A stretch of DNA of 64,000 nucleotides from Actinoplanes regularis (GTDB lineage Bacteria; Actinomycetota; Actinomycetes; Mycobacteriales; Micromonosporaceae), in assembly GCF_900188005.1 (NCBI RefSeq), contig NZ_FZNR01000001.1, forward strand, positions 372,001 to 436,000. Reading direction: 5' to 3'. The notes beneath the pieces were generated by a model, which was given only the letters and a program-made list of their open reading frames with translations, did no database searches and was not told the DNA's origin. Shown one piece after another: positions 8,792 to 18,668 of this stretch (positions are counted from its first letter, which is position 1; each line of letters opens with the position of its first letter). The position numbers were made by a program, and so were the translations under genes.

Positions 8792-9340
8792 ATGAGCTTT
8801 GCGCGCGTCCGAGCGCTCGTCGTCGTCGGCGTGCTCGCCGTGGCCGCGATTGTCTTCGTCATCGTTGCGCTGGTCCGCGACAAGCAGGCGGACATCGCCA
8901 ACGGCGCCAACTGCCCCGACGGCGCCCCGCTCGCAGATGTGCGACTGCCTGACGACCCCGCCGAGGTGACTCTCAAGATCCTCAACGGCACCAATCAGGT
9001 CGGCCTGGCGGACAGCGTGTCGACCGAATTCAAGAACCGCCGGTTCACCGTGCAGCGCTCCGGCCAGAGCAAGACGAAGTTCAAGGGCGTCGCGGAGATC
9101 CGTTTCGGCCCGGACGCGGTCGGCAAGGCGCAACTGGTCCAGGCGTACTTCCTGGCCCAGTCCGACATGGTCTACAACGCCAAGCGTAAGGGCACGGTCA
9201 TCGAGGTAGTGATCGGATCCCAGTTCCAGTCGCTGGCGACCACCACCGAGGTCAACCAGTCGCTGGTCGAGATCGGCGAGCCCACCCTGCCACCGGGCGC
9301 CTGCGTCAAGCCGGCCACCAAGAAGCCCGAGGACGACTGA
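8792..9340 (+). CDS. cei: LytR C-terminal-domain envelope protein (Cei-like)
   Basis: Secreted or membrane-anchored protein of 182 residues. One N-terminal hydrophobic segment (about residues 8-28) acts as signal anchor; the rest is extracytoplasmic and matches the LytR_C domain (EVTLKILNGTNQVGLADSV with the typical LNGT motif). The position between DUF4193 and suhB is that of mycobacterial cei (Rv2700), needed for cell envelope integrity. A bidirectional hairpin follows at the stop. Molecular activity is not established by the sequence. Confidence 0.82.
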   Translation: MSFARVRALVVVGVLAVAAIVFVIVALVRDKQADIANGANCPDGAPLADVRLPDDPAEVTLKILNGTNQVGLADSVSTEFKNRRFTVQRSGQSKTKFKGVAEIRFGPDAVGKAQLVQAYFLAQSDMVYNAKRKGTVIEVVIGSQFQSLATTTEVNQSLVEIGEPTLPPGACVKPATKKPEDD

Positions 9341-9345
9341 ACCGC

Positions 9346-9369
9346 GCGGGCGGCTTACGGGCCGCCCGC
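9346..9369. terminator. Bidirectional hairpin between cei and suhB
   Basis: GCGGGCGGC pairs with GCCGCCCGC across a 6-nt loop. It starts 5 nt after the cei stop and covers the suhB stop codon, so it probably ends both convergent transcripts. No T-tract, as is common in actinobacteria. Confidence 0.6.
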
Positions 9370-10173
9370 CGCGTCTAGCTCGGCCAGCAGGTCGTGCAGC
9401 GCCGGGAAGAGCGCCGGCGGGGCCAGCAGGACCATCTCCGGGCCGGCGGGCACGCCGTTCAGGCCGGCGACGACCATCCCGGCCTCGGCCGCGATCAGTC
9501 CACCGGCCGCGTGATCCCACGGGTTGAGACCTTTCTCGAAGAACGCGTCCAGTTTGCCCTCCGCGGCCAGGCAGAGGTCGAGAGATGCCGCACCGAACCG
9601 CCGGATGTCCCGCACTCGGGTGATCATCTGAGCGAAGACCCTGCCCTGATGCGCCCGCCGGAGCGGGTCGTACCCGAAACCGGTGCCGATCAGCGCCTGG
9701 CCCAGCACGGTCTCGGTGGAGCAGGTGAGCCGCCGCCCGTCGCGCCACGCGCCGCCGCCCCGGGTCGCGGTCCACTCGTCGCCGGTGGCCGCGTTCCGGA
9801 CCACCCCGGCCAGCACCTCGCCGTCCACCTCGGCGGCCAGGGAGACCGCGTACTGCGGCAGGCCGTAGAGGTAGTTCACGGTCCCGTCGATCGGGTCCAC
9901 CACCCAGCGGACCGTGCCGGGCGCGGCCTCGGCCCCGCCGTACTCCTCGCCCAGCACCGTGTCGCCCGGCCGCTCGGCCCGCAGCGTCTCCACCACCTGC
10001 CGCTCGACCGCCTTGTCCGCCGCGGTGACGACGTCCGTGTCGGTGCTCTTCGTCTGCACGTCGCCGATCGCCTCGTCGCGCATCCGGCGCGCGGTGGCCG
10101 CCGCCTCCCGGGCCACCCGGACGGCGATCGACAACAGCTCCTCGGGTGACGAACCCGGAGAAATCTCGCTCAC
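9355..10173 (-). CDS. suhB: Inositol-1-monophosphatase family protein (SuhB)
   Basis: Metal-dependent phosphatase of 272 residues, expected to dephosphorylate inositol-1-phosphate (or a related sugar phosphate) for inositol and phosphatidylinositol synthesis. Metal-site motif A is clear ([17 protein letters not shown]), the upstream GEEYGG supplies another acidic ligand, and motif B ([16 protein letters not shown]) lies near residue 225. The GTG at 10173 is preceded by AAAGGA 8 nt upstream and begins just before the conserved region. It is divergent from sigA, as in mycobacteria (Rv2701c/sigA neighbourhood). Confidence 0.9.
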   Translation of the reverse strand: MSEISPGSSPEELLSIAVRVAREAAATARRMRDEAIGDVQTKSTDTDVVTAADKAVERQVVETLRAERPGDTVLGEEYGGAEAAPGTVRWVVDPIDGTVNYLYGLPQYAVSLAAEVDGEVLAGVVRNAATGDEWTATRGGGAWRDGRRLTCSTETVLGQALIGTGFGYDPLRRAHQGRVFAQMITRVRDIRRFGAASLDLCLAAEGKLDAFFEKGLNPWDHAAGGLIAAEAGMVVAGLNGVPAGPEMVLLAPPALFPALHDLLAELDAAGGP

Positions 10174-10427
10174 GTTTGGGTCCTTTCCGCCGATACGATT
10201 CTCGCTCGGAGCGTCTCCCACGAGGTCGTCGGCCCCCGGCGGCGTGCTGCGGAAGGAGGATCTCGTCGGACGGCGCTACAATTCACCCCTGCCCACGCTT
10301 CACGGACCCACACTGCGGGAAGGTCCGTGACCCGGGGGCTCCCCAAATCGACTCCGGCGAGACTCGCCCCCGCGTGCTGCGCTGGACCATGGCCATGCCC
10401 AAACTCATCGCCTCCGGAAGGTCATTC

Positions 10428-11993
<1,566 letters not shown>

Positions 11994-12077
11994 AACTTTT
12001 AGTCAACATTCCGTGTCCGTTTGGTCACCACCCGTACATCAACGGGTGGTGATCAGACCGTTGTGTAGAAGTGATCG

Positions 12078-12108
12078 TTGACGTGGCACCCTGGGATCAC
12101 GGCACACT
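12078..12108 (+). promoter_or_regulatory. Possible promoter of the DUF7455 gene leader
   Basis: TTGACG (12078-12083) and CACACT (12103-12108) with 19-bp spacing. The -10 is poor and the spacing long, but the implied start near 12115 falls just before the folded leader. Confidence 0.3.
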
Positions 12109-12109
12109 A

Positions 12110-12210
12110 GTCGCAACCGGTGTGACCTCGGTCCCCCCGGGGCACTCTGGGAAGGCCGCAAAGCCGCAGGGTGTTGCACGATGTGTGAGCAGTAGCCGAG
12201 GAACATGTTC
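12110..12210 (+). ncRNA. Structured 5' leader, candidate GEMM (c-di-GMP-I)-like riboswitch
   Basis: The leader of the DUF7455 gene contains GCAACC, then a long hairpin (CCGGTGTG-A-CCTCGG with loop TCCCC and returning CCGGGG-CACTCTGG), then CCGCAAAGCCGCAGGGT and further on AGTAGCCGAGG. The order GCAaACC / hairpin / GCAAAGCC / TAGCC resembles the GEMM aptamer, but the usual GACGCAAAGCC is altered and 4 nt are inserted. I see the hairpin and motifs directly; the riboswitch identity is inference. Confidence 0.35.
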
Positions 12211-12237
12211 ATCGGTGACGAACAGAGGAGGAAGGCG

Positions 12238-12480
12238 ATGACCCCGACCCTCACGCCGCCGGCGGGAAGCCTGGCCGGTCTAGCAGCCGATGAACGGTGC
12301 GACCGCTGCAATGCAGCAGGGAAGCTCCGTTTGACCCTGGCAGGCGGTGGCGAACTGGTCTTCTGCGGCCACCACGCCAACCGTTACGCCGATGACCTGG
12401 TGAAGATCGCGGTGCAGTACTCCGCCGATCCGGATTTCACCTGGCGCGGCGCCGACATGATGTCGAACTCCAGCAACTAA
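12238..12480 (+). CDS. DUF7455 small zinc-binding-like protein
   Basis: Protein of 80 residues with CDRC (about residues 19-22) and CGHH (about 43-46), consistent with a single zinc site, and a helical C-terminus (ANRYADDLVKIAVQY). It fits the DUF7455 family found next to sigA in actinomycetes. The ATG at 12238 has a strong GGAGGAAGG site. It is preceded by a folded leader and followed by a strong terminator, so it is its own transcription unit. Function unknown. Confidence 0.8.
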   Translation: MTPTLTPPAGSLAGLAADERCDRCNAAGKLRLTLAGGGELVFCGHHANRYADDLVKIAVQYSADPDFTWRGADMMSNSSN

Positions 12481-12514
12481 GCAACAGCGGTCCCCCCACA
12501 ACTAAAGACGCGAA

Positions 12515-12544
12515 AAAGGGGCGCCTCTTGCGAGGCGCCCCTTT
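12515..12544 (+). terminator. Intrinsic terminator after the DUF7455 gene
   Basis: Perfect 13-bp stem (AAAGGGGCGCCTC / GAGGCGCCCCTTT) with a 4-nt loop, 35 nt after the stop codon. Confidence 0.88.
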
Positions 12545-12638
12545 GGCGTGCTCCCGATCGTCGCGGCGAGACCCACACGGTGGCCGTAGGCCGGTCCACG
12601 CCCGCTCCAGCCGGCGTAAACGCCAGTCGCGGCACTCG

Positions 12639-12664
12639 GGCCCCCTATCGACCGACAGGGGGCC
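12639..12664 (-). terminator. Hairpin after the helicase gene
   Basis: GGCCCCCT and AGGGGGCC form an 8-bp stem with a 10-nt loop, 11 nt beyond the helicase stop on the minus strand. Confidence 0.6.
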
Positions 12665-12674
12665 GGAACGGCCG

Positions 12675-14405
12675 CTAGAAGGTCTGGATGGTCGCGATCC
12701 GCTCCTCGAGCTGCTCGATGGTGGCCTGCGCGCTCGGCGGGCCCCCACAGAGCCGTCGCAGCTCGGCGTGGATCTTCCCGTGCGGCAGGTTGGTCCGGTG
12801 GTGGTGGGCCGCGACCAGAGTGTTCAGCTGCCGCCGCAGGGTGGCCCGCCGCTCCCCCGCGCTCAACACCACGACCGGCTCGCGGGGCGCCGGCTCCGGC
12901 GCGTTCCTCGCCGTCTCCTGCTCCAGCCTCTTCTGCACGGCGAGCTGCTCGGTCTGCCGCTTGTTCAGCAGCATGGTGACCTCGTCCGGGGTGAGCAGGC
13001 CGGGCAGGCCCAGATAGTCGGCCTCCTCGGCCGTGCCGGTCCGGGCCGGCATGCCGAACGACGTGCCGTCGTAGATGACCTCCTGCAGCTCGGCGGTCGC
13101 GGACAGCGCCTCGAACTGCTTTTCCAGGTCGCCGATCGCGTCCTCGGACTTCTGCGCCCGCTCCAGCAGCTCGTCGTCCAGGCCGTCCTTCTCCTTGGGC
13201 GCACCGAGCACATGGTTGCGCTCCGCCTCCATCTCGCTGGCCAGCCCGAGCAGATGCGGCACGCTGGGCAGGAAGACGGTGGCGGTCTCGCCGGGTTGCC
13301 GGGACCGGACGAACCGGCCGATCGCCTGGGCGAAGTAGAGCGGGGTGGAGGCGCTGGTGGCGTAGACACCGACGGCCAGGCGCGGGATGTCGACGCCCTC
13401 GGACACCATCCGGACGGCGACCATCCAGTGCCTGTTCGAGGCGGCGAACTCAGCGATCCGGCCGGAGGCGCCGTCATCGTCGGAGAGGACCACGACGGGC
13501 GACTCGCCGGTCAGGTCATGCAGCAGTTTCGCGTACGCCCGGGCGGCCGTCTGGTCGCTGGCGATGACCAGTCCGCCGGCGTCCGGCATGCCCTCACGGA
13601 CCCTCAGCAGCCGGTTGTGGGCGGCCTGCATCACCTGCGGCATCCAGTCGCCCCGGTGGTCCAGCGCGGTCCGCCAGGCCTGCGCGATCAGGTCCTTGGT
13701 CATCGGTTCGCCGAGCCGAGCGGCCAGCTCGTCACCGGCGTTGGTGCGCCACCGGGTCTCCCCGGAGTACGCCATGAACATGACCGGCCGGACAACCCGG
13801 TCGCGCAGCGCGTCGGCGTAGCCGTAGACCGAGTCGGCCTTGGATCGCTGGATCCCGTCCATGCCCCGCTCGTACTGCACGAACGGGATCGGGTTCTCGT
13901 CGGAGCGGAACGGGGTTCCGGTGAGCAGCAGCCGCCGCTCGGCCGGATCGAAGGCGTCCTTGACCCCGTCGCCCCAGGTCCGCGAGTCGCCGGCGTGGTG
14001 GATCTCGTCCAGGATGACGAAGGTGCGCCGGGTGATGGTGCGCCGTTTGTGCACCTGCGGCGCCATGCCGACCTGGGCGTAGGTGACCACCGCCCCGTGG
14101 AAGTCACGGGAGGAGTGGATCTCGGCGTTGCGGAACTGCGGGTCGAGCTGGATGCCGACCCGGGCCGCCGCCTGCGCCCACTGGGTCTTCAGGTGCTCGG
14201 TCGGGCAGACCACGGTCACCGCGTCCACCGTGCCGTCGACCAGCATCTCGGCGGCGAGCCGGAGGGCGAAGGTGGTCTTGCCGGCGCCGGGCGTCGCCAC
14301 GGCCATGAAGTCCTCGGAGCGGCGGCGGAGGTACTCCACCATCGCCTTGCGCTGCCAGGCCCGCAGGGGTGGGAAGGTCTCCAGATTCGGCAGGGACGGG
14401 CTCAA
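12675..14405 (-). CDS. DEAD/DEAH-box SF2 helicase (RadD/XPB-like)
   Basis: ATP-dependent helicase of 576 residues. Motif I is ATPGAGKTT (~residue 37), motif II DEIHH, motif III LLTGTPFRS, motif VI QAIGRFVRS, with motif V in VSEGVDIPRLAVG; the C-terminal ~200 residues are an extra helical, partly coiled-coil domain ending in a basic tail. The arrangement fits the RadD/XPB-like helicases conserved next to sigA in actinomycetes. The start is a TTG with GGAG too close (1-2 nt) and AAGGGA further away, so the exact start is uncertain. An upstream terminator separates it from the TRIC gene. A DNA repair role is inferred from family only. Confidence 0.85.
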   Translation of the reverse strand: MSPSLPNLETFPPLRAWQRKAMVEYLRRRSEDFMAVATPGAGKTTFALRLAAEMLVDGTVDAVTVVCPTEHLKTQWAQAAARVGIQLDPQFRNAEIHSSRDFHGAVVTYAQVGMAPQVHKRRTITRRTFVILDEIHHAGDSRTWGDGVKDAFDPAERRLLLTGTPFRSDENPIPFVQYERGMDGIQRSKADSVYGYADALRDRVVRPVMFMAYSGETRWRTNAGDELAARLGEPMTKDLIAQAWRTALDHRGDWMPQVMQAAHNRLLRVREGMPDAGGLVIASDQTAARAYAKLLHDLTGESPVVVLSDDDGASGRIAEFAASNRHWMVAVRMVSEGVDIPRLAVGVYATSASTPLYFAQAIGRFVRSRQPGETATVFLPSVPHLLGLASEMEAERNHVLGAPKEKDGLDDELLERAQKSEDAIGDLEKQFEALSATAELQEVIYDGTSFGMPARTGTAEEADYLGLPGLLTPDEVTMLLNKRQTEQLAVQKRLEQETARNAPEPAPREPVVVLSAGERRATLRRQLNTLVAAHHHRTNLPHGKIHAELRRLCGGPPSAQATIEQLEERIATIQTF

Positions 14406-14430
14406 ACTCCGGTGATCCCTTCATCCATGG

Positions 14431-14458
14431 AAAAACCTCCGCGGTTCAGTCGCGGAGG
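14431..14458 (-). terminator. Intrinsic terminator after the TRIC gene
   Basis: Read on the minus strand, CCTCCGCG / CGCGGAGG form an 8-bp stem with a 7-nt loop followed by TTTTT, a classical rho-independent terminator 40 nt after the TRIC stop. Confidence 0.85.
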
Positions 14459-14498
14459 CCGGGTACCAGCATAGCCATGAGCCGGGGCGAATCGCCGG

Positions 14499-15113
14499 TT
14501 ACGGCACCGCCACGGGAGCCGACCAGCGACGGTAGAGCGCGAGCAGACGCACCCCGGTCATCAATACCGCGGCTGTGACCAGCGGACCCAGGCCGGTGAG
14601 GCCCAGCCGTTGCAGAATGGTGACGACGATCGCTCCCCCGAGCGCGACCATCGCGTAGATCTCGCGTTGCAACACCATCGGGATCTCCCCGGTGAGCAGA
14701 TCGCGGATCAGGCCACCGCCGATGGCGGTGAGCATGCCCAGCAGGCACGCGCCGACCGGCGGAACACCGGCCTCGAGCGCCTTCAACGTGCCGGTGGCGG
14801 TGAACAGGCCAAGGCCGGCCGCGTCCAGGACAAGGACCGTCCGCCGGAGCCGGTTCAGTCTCGGATGCAGCCAGAAGACCGCGACCGAGGCGAGCACCGC
14901 GGTCGTCGCATACCGCCAGTCGGCGAAGGCCAGGGGTGGGACGGCGCCGATCGTCAGGTCGCGCAGGATGCCACCGCCCAGGGCCGCCGCGAAGCCGACG
15001 AAGGCGACCCCGAACAGGTCGAGGCGTTTCGCGACGCCGGCCGACCCACCGGAGGCGGCGAAGACCGCCACCCCGATCAGGTCCGCGACGAGCAGCCCGT
15101 ATCCGCCCGTCAC
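14499..15113 (-). CDS. Trimeric intracellular cation (TRIC) channel family protein, UPF0126
   Basis: Membrane protein of 204 residues with seven hydrophobic helices in two repeated halves. Each half carries the UPF0126 glycine motif: ALGGGILRDL (first half) and AIGGGLIRDLLTGE (second half). Bacterial members form TRIC-type monovalent cation channels; some relatives transport glycine. It begins 7 nt after the DUF3039 stop and is probably cotranscribed with it. Confidence 0.88.
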   Translation of the reverse strand: MTGGYGLLVADLIGVAVFAASGGSAGVAKRLDLFGVAFVGFAAALGGGILRDLTIGAVPPLAFADWRYATTAVLASVAVFWLHPRLNRLRRTVLVLDAAGLGLFTATGTLKALEAGVPPVGACLLGMLTAIGGGLIRDLLTGEIPMVLQREIYAMVALGGAIVVTILQRLGLTGLGPLVTAAVLMTGVRLLALYRRWSAPVAVP

Positions 15114-15120
15114 GCCTCGA

Positions 15121-15339
15121 TCAGGCCTTCATGGCTTCGTAGATCTCCTTGCAGGCCGGACAGACCGGCGAGCCCGGCTTGGGCGTCTTGGTCACCGGGA
15201 ACGTCTCACCGCAGAGAGCCACCACGTGGGTGCCCATGACCGCGCTCTCCGCGATCTTTTCCTTGCGCACGTAGTGGAACATCTCCGGACCGGTGTCGGC
15301 GTCCTTGGTCTCCGGACGCTCCAGGATCTGGGTGCTCAC
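15121..15339 (-). CDS. DUF3039 small zinc-binding-like protein
   Basis: Protein of 72 residues of the actinobacterial DUF3039 family. Four candidate metal ligands are a lone Cys in VVALCGETFP and the C-terminal CPAC pair. No membrane segment. The GTG at 15339 is preceded by GAAGGG; an in-frame ATG 12 codons upstream is possible but has no better site. It leads a short operon with the TRIC gene. Function unknown. Confidence 0.8.
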   Translation of the reverse strand: MSTQILERPETKDADTGPEMFHYVRKEKIAESAVMGTHVVALCGETFPVTKTPKPGSPVCPACKEIYEAMKA

Positions 15340-15459
15340 GGGTATCTGCCCTTCAAGAGATCTTTTAGTCATGGAGCAAGCTCCGACCGACAAGTCTGAC
15401 ACCTCACGCCGGGTCGGTCCAACGACAACGTCGCTGCCCAGGCCCGTACCGTTACCGAC

Positions 15460-16410
15460 GTGACTGACTTCGCTATTCGCTACGGCGACCACGTGATCCG
15501 TGCCCGCCGGGACGGCCGACCGGTGGTGGCCCTGGAGAGCACGATCATCTCGCACGGCCTGCCCCACCCGGACAACCTGCGGGTGGCCCGCGAGATCGAA
15601 CAGACGGTCCGCGACAACGGCGCCGTCCCCGCCACTATCGGCATGATCGGCGGCGAGCTGATCGTCGGCCTGGAGGACGCGCAGATCGAACACCTGGCGC
15701 TCGCCGGCGACGTGGCCAAGCTCTCGGTGCGGGACCTGGCCATCGCCGCCGCCAAGCGCGCCGACGGCGCCACCACGGTCGCCGCCACCAGCGCGGTCGC
15801 CGCCGCGGCCGGGATCGGCGTGTTCGCCACCGGTGGCCTGGGTGGGGTGCACCGCGAGGCGAACCTCACGTTCGACGAGTCCGCCGACCTGACCGCGCTG
15901 GCCCGGACCCCGATAGTGGTGATCTGCGCCGGGGTCAAGTCGATCCTCGACGTGGGCGCGACCCTGGAGCGGCTGGAGACCCTCGGCGTCTCGGTGGCCG
16001 GCTACGGCACCCGGCGCTTCCCCGGCTTCTTCATCACCGACGGCGGCTTCGACGTGGACTGGCAGCTGGACTCGCCGGAGCAGGTCGCCGACTTCATCCG
16101 GGCCCGGCGCGACCAGGAGGTCAGCGAGGGCGCACTGGTACTGGCCAACCCACTGCCGACCGACGAGCAGCTGGACCCGGAGCTGCACGACCGGACCCTG
16201 GCCTCGGGGCTCGCGCTCCTCGCCGAGCAGGGCGTCACCGGCAAGGCGGTCACCCCGTTCCTGCTGGCGCACTTCCACTCCAGCACCGACGGGCAGAGCC
16301 TGGCGGTGAACGTCCGGATCATCCTGCGCAACGCGGCCCTGGCCGCCCGGATCGCGGCCGCCGAGAACGCCGGGACCGGCGCCCCGCTGGGCTTCGCCGT
16401 GCCGGCCTGA
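15460..16410 (+). CDS. psuG: Pseudouridine-5'-phosphate glycosidase
   Basis: Enzyme of 316 residues that interconverts pseudouridine 5'-phosphate with uracil and ribose 5-phosphate, in pseudouridine salvage. Family signatures are VALESTIISHG near residue 22 with the catalytic Glu, ATGGLGGVHR, the Lys in CAGVKSILDVGATLE, the block RRFPGFF and the C-terminal VNVRIILRNA. No ribosome-binding site precedes the GTG; a TACCGT box lies 7 nt upstream, so a leaderless message is plausible. A kinase gene follows by 3 nt, forming the two-step pathway. Confidence 0.92.
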   Translation: MTDFAIRYGDHVIRARRDGRPVVALESTIISHGLPHPDNLRVAREIEQTVRDNGAVPATIGMIGGELIVGLEDAQIEHLALAGDVAKLSVRDLAIAAAKRADGATTVAATSAVAAAAGIGVFATGGLGGVHREANLTFDESADLTALARTPIVVICAGVKSILDVGATLERLETLGVSVAGYGTRRFPGFFITDGGFDVDWQLDSPEQVADFIRARRDQEVSEGALVLANPLPTDEQLDPELHDRTLASGLALLAEQGVTGKAVTPFLLAHFHSSTDGQSLAVNVRIILRNAALAARIAAAENAGTGAPLGFAVPA

Positions 16411-16413
16411 CCG

Positions 16414-17298
16414 ATGAGCCTCGTGATCGTCGTCGGTGACCTGGTCACCGACGTGCTGGTCGAGCACGACGGGCCGATCCGGCCCGGCTCGGACACCGCC
16501 GCCGCCATCCGGGTGAGCGGCGGTGGCCAAGCGGCCAACACCGCCGCCTGGCTGGCCCACGCCGGGCGGGCGGCCACCCTGGTGGCGGCGGTCGGCGACG
16601 ACCAGGCCGGCCGGGACCGGGTGGCCGAGCTGACCGCGGCCGGAGTGGACGACGCGATCCAGGTGCTCCCGGGGACGGCCACCGGCAGTGTGGTGGTCCT
16701 CACCGGCGCCGACGAGCGCACCATGATCACCGACCGGGGCGCCTGCCTGCTGCTCGATCCCGCGCACGTGACCGCGGTGATCGCGGCCGCGACACCGGGG
16801 AGTCACCTGCACCTGTCCGGATATCCGCTGCTGCACGCCGGGTCACGGCCGGCGGGCCTGGCGGCCCTCGCGGCGGCGAGGGAACACGGACTCACGGTGA
16901 GCGTCGACGCGGCGTCCGCCGCCCCGTTGCGCGACGTCGGGGCCGAGGTCTTCCTTGCCTGGGTACGCGGGATCGACCTGCTCCTGTGCAACGCCGACGA
17001 GGCCGACGTGCTCGCCGGGCCGGGTGACGCCGTCACGCAGGCGGCACGGCTGACCGCGGTCGCGAGCAACGTCGTGGTCAAGCGGGGGGCCGCCGGAGCC
17101 GTCTGGGCGACCCGGGACGGCTCGTCGTGGTCGGCGCCGGTCGTACCCGTACCGATGAAGGATCCGACCGGTGCCGGTGACGCCTTCGCCGCGGGCCTGC
17201 TGGAAGCGTGGTTGGACGGCGCGAAGCCACCGGCCGCGCTGGAGGCCGGCGCCGTCCTCGGCGCCGCGGCCGTGCGGCGGATCGGCGCCCGGCCCTAG
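16414..17298 (+). CDS. psuK: PfkB-family kinase, probable pseudouridine kinase
   Basis: Sugar/nucleoside kinase of 294 residues. PfkB signature 1 is seen as SGGGQAANTAAWLAHAG (~residues 30-46) and signature 2 as DPTGAGDAFAAG with the catalytic Asp (~residue 255). It starts 3 nt after psuG. Because PsuG and a PfkB kinase together convert pseudouridine to uracil and ribose 5-phosphate, the kinase most likely phosphorylates pseudouridine; the substrate rests on context. Confidence 0.85.
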   Translation: MSLVIVVGDLVTDVLVEHDGPIRPGSDTAAAIRVSGGGQAANTAAWLAHAGRAATLVAAVGDDQAGRDRVAELTAAGVDDAIQVLPGTATGSVVVLTGADERTMITDRGACLLLDPAHVTAVIAAATPGSHLHLSGYPLLHAGSRPAGLAALAAAREHGLTVSVDAASAAPLRDVGAEVFLAWVRGIDLLLCNADEADVLAGPGDAVTQAARLTAVASNVVVKRGAAGAVWATRDGSSWSAPVVPVPMKDPTGAGDAFAAGLLEAWLDGAKPPAALEAGAVLGAAAVRRIGARP

Positions 17299-17322
17299 CG
17301 TCCGGTCCGCGCGCTCCGCCAG

Positions 17323-17412
17323 GTCTTCGTCAGGGCCGGCGACATTTCTTCGGCGGAGCCGGCGATGCTCTTCGTCAGGGCCGACGATGTTCTTCGTCAG
17401 GGCCGGCGACGT
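17323..17412. repeat. Short degenerate tandem repeat over the DUF3099 3' end
   Basis: The motif CTTCGTCAGGGCCGGCGA (or one-base variants) recurs three times with 20-30 bp periodicity, plus a fourth degenerate copy. The repeats run through the DUF3099 stop codon and on towards psuK. Confidence 0.7.
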
Positions 17413-17773
17413 CGGGGTCGACGATGTCCGAGTCGATGGTGACCGGCTCGGGGGTCGGCTCCGCGGAGGGCTCGGCGAGAGCCATCTGCCGCTGCTCCCG
17501 GGCCGCCGCGTCGGCGAGCCGCTCGGCCTTGGTCTTGGGCGGCCCGTCGTTGGCGATCAGCACCGCCATCCAGGGCAGCAGAACCATGGCGATGGCGCAG
17601 AGGGTCAGCCAGACCGGCAGCAACGGGGGCCGGACGCTGACCAGCACCCCGCCGAGGATCAGGCAGCCGGCCCGAACGCTCATCATCGTCACGTAGCGGA
17701 TCTCCCGGCTGCGCAACTGATCGCTGGGGCTCCGGGCGGCACTGGTGATCACCACCGGGGGCTGCTTCTTCAC
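17375..17773 (-). CDS. DUF3099 membrane protein
   Basis: Protein of 132 residues with two hydrophobic helices (about residues 32-50 and 54-74) and a charged C-terminal tail; it matches the DUF3099 family, often encoded near DUF3039 and sigA in actinomycetes. The GTG at 17773 has GGGAGAG at 6-7 nt; an ATG 9 codons upstream is possible. The last codons and the stop lie inside a short tandem repeat, so the C-terminus (DEEHRRP) may be variable between strains. Function unknown. Confidence 0.75.
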   Translation of the reverse strand: MKKQPPVVITSAARSPSDQLRSREIRYVTMMSVRAGCLILGGVLVSVRPPLLPVWLTLCAIAMVLLPWMAVLIANDGPPKTKAERLADAAAREQRQMALAEPSAEPTPEPVTIDSDIVDPDVAGPDEEHRRP

Positions 17774-17834
17774 AGGGGCTCTCCCGTTCGACCCCGCCAT
17801 CCTCGCACCGGACGAACCCTTCCGGCCAACCGGA

Positions 17835-18410
17835 CTAGCCCTTCGCGGCCTTCGCCTCGGCCTTCGCCGCCCGCTTGTACTCCCGGACCTTGACCAGCGA
17901 TTCGTCGTCGACGATGTCGGCGACCGAGCGGTGCGCGCCCTCCTCGCCGTACCCACCGGCGGCCGCGCGCCAGCCGTCCGGTCGCACGCCGCACTGTTTG
18001 CCGAGCAGCGCCACGAAGATCTGCGCCTTCTGCTTGCCGAACCCGGGCAGCGCGAAGATCCGCTGGTACAGCTCGGCACCGGTCGGCACGTCCCGCCAGA
18101 GCCCCTCGACGTCCCCGTCGTACCGGTCGGCCACCACCCGGCAGACCTCCTGGACCCGGGTCGCCATCGCCTTCGGGAAGCGATGCAGCGCCGGCGGGGT
18201 CGCGAAGATCTCCAGCAGCGCCTCCGGGTCGAAGTCGGCGAGCTCGGTCGCGGTCGGCTCGTGCCCCAGCCGCTGCGCCAGCACGAGCGGCGAGGTGAAC
18301 GCCTTCTCCATGGTGATCTGCTGGTCCAGCACGAGTCCGAGAAGCATGGCCAGCGGACTCCGGTCGAGCAGCGCGTTGGCCTCGGCGGGGATGGGCAGCG
18401 AGAAACTCAT
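17835..18410 (-). CDS. HhH-GPD-type base excision DNA repair protein
   Basis: Predicted DNA glycosylase-like protein of 191 residues. The helix-hairpin-helix motif is LPGFGKQKAQI (~residue 130) and a downstream VRPDGW supplies an Asp in roughly the GPD position. No C-terminal iron-sulfur cysteine loop is present, so it is not a MutY/Nth enzyme of the classical kind. Lys/Ala repeats at the C-terminus suggest nonspecific DNA contact. Substrate unknown. It is followed by DUF3099 on the same strand at 62 nt. Confidence 0.8.
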   Translation of the reverse strand: MSFSLPIPAEANALLDRSPLAMLLGLVLDQQITMEKAFTSPLVLAQRLGHEPTATELADFDPEALLEIFATPPALHRFPKAMATRVQEVCRVVADRYDGDVEGLWRDVPTGAELYQRIFALPGFGKQKAQIFVALLGKQCGVRPDGWRAAAGGYGEEGAHRSVADIVDDESLVKVREYKRAAKAEAKAAKG

Positions 18411-18470
18411 AGGGTCATGATGCCGGTTCCGCCTGCTCCGCCGTGCGGCACACCCGTCTCACCCATCATC

Positions 18471-18545
18471 CGGTGCCCGAACGGCTCATCCGGTGCCCGA
18501 ACGGCTCACTCGGTGCCCGAACGGCTCACTCGGTGCTCGAGCGGC
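18471..18545. repeat. 20-bp tandem repeat, about 3.7 copies
   Basis: The unit CGGTGCCCGAACGGCTCACT starts at 18471, 18491, 18511 and 18531; the last copy is degenerate. It lies between the divergent HhH-GPD and dtd genes. Confidence 0.85.
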
Positions 18546-18668
18546 GAGACGAAGGTGCCGTGAGCCGGGTGCGGCCGGGACGCCGGCGGCACGGTCGGCC
18601 AAGGCGTCGGATAGCGTCCGAATCCGGATCGCCGCGAACCGCGTGGCGGCCAGGGCGGCGAGGGCGAC

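Noticed and set aside
12528..14474. Long plus-strand open frame opposite the helicase gene
   Set aside because: Shadow frame of the helicase with biased composition and no motifs.
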